This document shows positions 4,781 to 6,739 of a stretch of DNA of 6,739 nucleotides, piece after piece. Each line of letters starts with the position of its first letter. Positions within the stretch are counted from its first letter, which is position 1. The stretch is taken from the NCBI GenBank assembly GCA_900551555.1, contig URWC01000104.1:1-6739 (forward strand). The letters are read 5' to 3'. The stretch comes from an uncultured Collinsella sp. Lineage in GTDB: Bacteria; Actinomycetota; Coriobacteriia; Coriobacteriales; Coriobacteriaceae. The notes below the pieces were generated by a model, which had not been told where the DNA came from, did no database searches, and was given only the letters and a program-made list of their open reading frames with translations. The position numbers and the translations under genes were made by a program.

Positions 4781-6196
4781 ATGGGGAGCAAATCTCAGCA
4801 ACAAGTTCAAGTAACGCCATCGGCCTCTGCGGCGATTCTCGTCGTAATGTATATTGCAGCCTTTGTTGCCGCGTTTAACGAGAACATCATTAACGTGGCG
4901 TTGCACGACATTATGGCGGCCTTTTCGGTGAGTGCCACCACGGCACAGTGGCTCGTCTCGGGCTACATGATCGTGACGTCGATTTTTACGGCCATCATGG
5001 CCTTCCTGTCCGGCCGTTTCTCGACGCGCAAGCTGCTGTTTTTCGCATGCGGATGCATGGTCGCCGGCGAAGTCCTGTGCCTGGTCGCTCCGTCGTTTAG
5101 CGTTTTGCTGCCAAGTCGTATTTTGCAGGCTGCGGGATCGGGCATCTTGTTCCCGCTCATGATGAACGTGGTGCTGTCTTGCGCCCCGCGCGAGAAGCTC
5201 GGTCTGTATCTGAGCCTGGGCGGCGCCTGCATTACGCTAGGGCCGGCGTTTGGACCCGTGATTAGCGGTTTTATGTGCACGTTATTTGGCTGGAGGGCGG
5301 TGTTCGTAGTGCCGCTGGTGGGCGGTATTGCGGTCGCTGCGGCGGGCGTAAAGCTCGTTCAGAATGTCGGAGAGCGCTTGAACACCACGCTTGATATTCT
5401 GTCGGTTGTTTTGCTCGCCGCCGGCATTACGGCATTTGTGTATTCCGTAGGCGAGTTCTCGACCAATCTGATTGCCGGCATCGTGACGCTTTTCGCTGCC
5501 ATTGTGCTGCTCGGCCTGTTTGCGGCCCGCCAGCTTAAGCTCGAGCATCCGGTGCTTAACGTGCGTCCTATGGCGAGCGTTCGTTTTTGGCCTGCGTGCC
5601 TGCTCGTGGTGGTGTCGATGACGACGACGTTCTCGATGAGCGTTTTGTTGCCGCTCTATTTTGAGGGCGCATACGGCATGACCGCACTTGTTGCGGGCCT
5701 GCTCATTTTGCCAGCAATTGCCTGCAACGCCGTGACCTCGATTGTGGGCGGACGCGTGATGGACGCCCGTGGCGCATGGCCGCTGCTGCCGGTCGGCTTT
5801 GCCCTGATTGCCGTGGGGCAGACTGCCATCTCGATGACGGCGGCAAGCATGAACATCGGCGTCGTCGTGGCACTGACCGTTGTGGTGTATGCCGGAGTCG
5901 GTTTGGTGCTGAGCCCCTCGCAAACGGCCGGCTTGGAGACGCTACCCGCCGCTGAACATCCTCACGGAACGGCATTGCTTAACACGTGGAATATGATTGC
6001 CGCATCGTTTGGCCCGTCGCTGTTTATCGGTCTGCTCTCGAGTTCTGCGGCGACTGCCGGTGCGGCTGGCGTTGCGACCGACGTTGCCCAGGCGATTGGA
6101 TTTGCAGCTGCCGTGCGTGTGGCGGCTGTAATTGCCGTGGTCGGGTTCGTGGCGTCGCTGGTGTACGCTCGTCGCGAGTCACACATGTCGCATTAA
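4781..6196 (+). CDS. MFS multidrug-type exporter, DHA2 family (14 helices)
   Basis: A 471-residue inner-membrane proton antiporter of the EmrB/QacA (DHA2) group, which typically expels toxic or amphipathic compounds. Helix 1 (about 17-41) ends in NENIINVAL (33-41), matching the LD-x-TIVNVAL motif D of DHA2 proteins but with Asn-Glu-Asn in place of the usual Asp-containing triplet. W57 follows in AQWLVSGYM. Loop 2-3 has FLSGRFSTRK (75-84, motif A). RILQAAGSGILFP (113-125) is motif B. LGPAFGPVISG (153-163) is antiporter motif C in helix 5. The length and hydrophobic pattern fit 14 segments. The protein ends in a short hydrophilic tail, YARRESHMSH. The start at ATG 4781 follows AGGAAGGA; ATG 4777 is out of frame, and the frame open to 4370 is only overlap with the deformylase. 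Substrate unknown. A palindrome overlaps the last base of the stop codon. Confidence 0.92.
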   Translation: MGSKSQQQVQVTPSASAAILVVMYIAAFVAAFNENIINVALHDIMAAFSVSATTAQWLVSGYMIVTSIFTAIMAFLSGRFSTRKLLFFACGCMVAGEVLCLVAPSFSVLLPSRILQAAGSGILFPLMMNVVLSCAPREKLGLYLSLGGACITLGPAFGPVISGFMCTLFGWRAVFVVPLVGGIAVAAAGVKLVQNVGERLNTTLDILSVVLLAAGITAFVYSVGEFSTNLIAGIVTLFAAIVLLGLFAARQLKLEHPVLNVRPMASVRFWPACLLVVVSMTTTFSMSVLLPLYFEGAYGMTALVAGLLILPAIACNAVTSIVGGRVMDARGAWPLLPVGFALIAVGQTAISMTAASMNIGVVVALTVVVYAGVGLVLSPSQTAGLETLPAAEHPHGTALLNTWNMIAASFGPSLFIGLLSSSAATAGAAGVATDVAQAIGFAAAVRVAAVIAVVGFVASLVYARRESHMSH

Positions 6197-6207
6197 TGTG
6201 TACACAT
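6196..6207. repeat. GTGTACAC palindrome, copy 2
   Basis: The 12-bp perfect palindrome ATGTGTACACAT starts at the last base of the MFS stop codon and shares its 8-bp core with the site at 2409-2418. It lies about 140 bp before the next gene. It could be a regulator site for that gene. No terminator hairpin for the MFS gene was found here. Confidence 0.3.
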
Positions 6208-6236
6208 AGATTCTGCAGCTAGATTGGATGGCGACA

Positions 6237-6358
6237 CCATAAACTAATGGACGTTTTGCCGAGAGGCATGAATGTTTAAAGCGCAAAGAGTGCGCGACGG
6301 GCCCCGCGAATGGGGCGATGATGCCCGAGAGGGCCAAGAAGGAGTCTCATGTCTGAGA
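6237..6358 (+). promoter_or_regulatory. Structured leader of the acidic-protein gene
   Basis: Several small stems lie in a row: CCAT/ATGG (6237-6250); TGCC-GAGA-GGCA (6257-6268); GCGC/GCGC (6281-6295); GCCCC/GGGGC (6301-6316); GCCC-GAGA-GGGC (6323-6334), just before the ribosome site AAGGAG (6339-6344). TCTCA-TGTC-TGAGA (6345-6358) holds the start codon itself. Two stems are capped by the same GNRA-type loop, GAGA. I found no match to a riboswitch class I know. Function as a cis-acting RNA is inference; each stem alone is weak. Confidence 0.35.
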
Positions 6359-6739
6359 ACGAAGAGATCATGAACGAGACCGAGAACGAGACCGTGGCTG
6401 CCGAGGTCGAGGCAGTCGAGACCGTGGAGACCGAAGCTGCCGAGGTTGAGGCTGCTGACGAGGTTTCCGCCGAGGAGGAGGCCGAGGTTGTCGAGGCCGC
6501 CGTTGATTACGATGACGAAGAGCTGATGGACAAGATGCAGAAGGCCGCCCGTCTGCTGCGTAGCCGTCGCTTTGCTATTTCCAAGGAGGAGGAGGCCAAG
6601 GCCGAGCGCATGGCGAACATCGAGCGCGCCATCAAGCTCCTTGACCTCAAGCCCAAGATGGAGCAGAAGGAAATGTCCGACCTGCTGGGCATGCGCCTTC
6701 GTGAGCTCGATGGCCTGATGGCCGAGGCCGAGGCTGCCG
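6349..6739 (+). CDS. Very acidic protein with HTH-like segment (3' end outside window)
   Basis: I do not recognise this protein. The first 130 residues are visible. Residues 1-58 are extremely acidic (Glu/Ala/Val-rich, almost no Lys or Arg) and probably disordered; AAEVEA appears at 17-22 and again at 30-35 from a near-exact 18-bp DNA repeat. After EELMDKMQKAARLL comes a basic stretch (68-74, RLLRSRR), then charged helices (79-98). LDLKPKMEQKEMSDLLGMRL (98-117) followed by RELDGLMAEAEAA has the spacing of a MarR/PadR-like helix-turn-helix, which would make it a winged-helix protein with an acidic tail. The ATG start has AAGGAG four nt upstream. Codon choice is strongly biased (GAG, GCC, CTG, AAG), suggesting good expression. 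No promoter was pinned down in 6208-6256. The frame is open to the right edge. Confidence 0.8.
   Translation, partial: MSENEEIMNETENETVAAEVEAVETVETEAAEVEAADEVSAEEEAEVVEAAVDYDDEELMDKMQKAARLLRSRRFAISKEEEAKAERMANIERAIKLLDLKPKMEQKEMSDLLGMRLRELDGLMAEAEAA

Noticed and set aside
4576..4791. Possible 72-residue N-terminal extension of the deformylase
   Set aside because: AGGAG precedes the ATG at 4575, and the extension shows no PDF similarity and crosses the divergent promoter region.
5282..5923. Open frame (213 codons) on the minus strand inside the MFS gene
   Set aside because: His/Arg/Gln-rich shadow translation of membrane-helix codons; the plus strand is a clear transporter.
6312..6348. Partial resemblance of the leader (GGCGATGATGCCCG) to the start of fluoride riboswitches
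   Set aside because: The rest of the consensus, including the conserved pseudoknot partners, is absent; the likeness is only a few bases.

Overview
The window looks like chromosomal DNA of a high-GC gut actinobacterium of the class Coriobacteriia, most likely Collinsella or a close relative. This is an inference from the C/G-ending codon bias, frequent GTG starts with strong AGGAGG-type ribosome sites, and the gene set; nothing in the window (no rRNA, for example) proves it. I see no mobile element, CRISPR array, tRNA or rRNA. Seven protein genes are present, two of them cut by the window edges.

Left part (1-2407): the 5' end of a kup-type potassium uptake gene lies on the minus strand. Upstream of it, on the same strand, is an EamA/DMT-family exporter. 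A LysR-family regulator is divergently transcribed from the exporter. The 118-bp exporter/regulator gap holds a perfect inverted repeat that fits the LysR T-N11-A box, so the pair looks like a self-contained regulator-exporter unit.

Centre (2408-4150): this is the most unusual region. One reading frame encodes an N-terminal Cro/CI (XRE) helix-turn-helix domain joined by a Pro/Ser-rich linker to a complete AlaA-like alanine aminotransferase with its catalytic residues intact. At the junction sit a good Shine-Dalgarno sequence and an ATG in the same frame, which would also yield a stand-alone 405-residue AlaA. The control region upstream carries four copies of the half-site AATTGAAC: two form a perfect 20-bp palindrome, and the other two lie in 12-bp direct repeats, all spaced at nearly whole helical turns. 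The simplest reading is a transaminase that binds DNA and regulates its own gene, made alongside a free enzyme. A strong hairpin terminator follows, shared with the convergent gene.

Right part (4165-6739): a short variant peptide deformylase (minus strand) is divergent from a DHA2-type, 14-helix MFS exporter (plus strand). After the exporter comes a leader with several small hairpins, two of them GAGA-tetraloop stems, and then the start of a very acidic protein with a helix-turn-helix-like segment, cut by the window end. I do not recognise that protein. A palindrome with core GTGTACAC occurs twice, each time directly after a stop codon (LysR and MFS genes).

No gene-free stretch exceeds about 210 bp.
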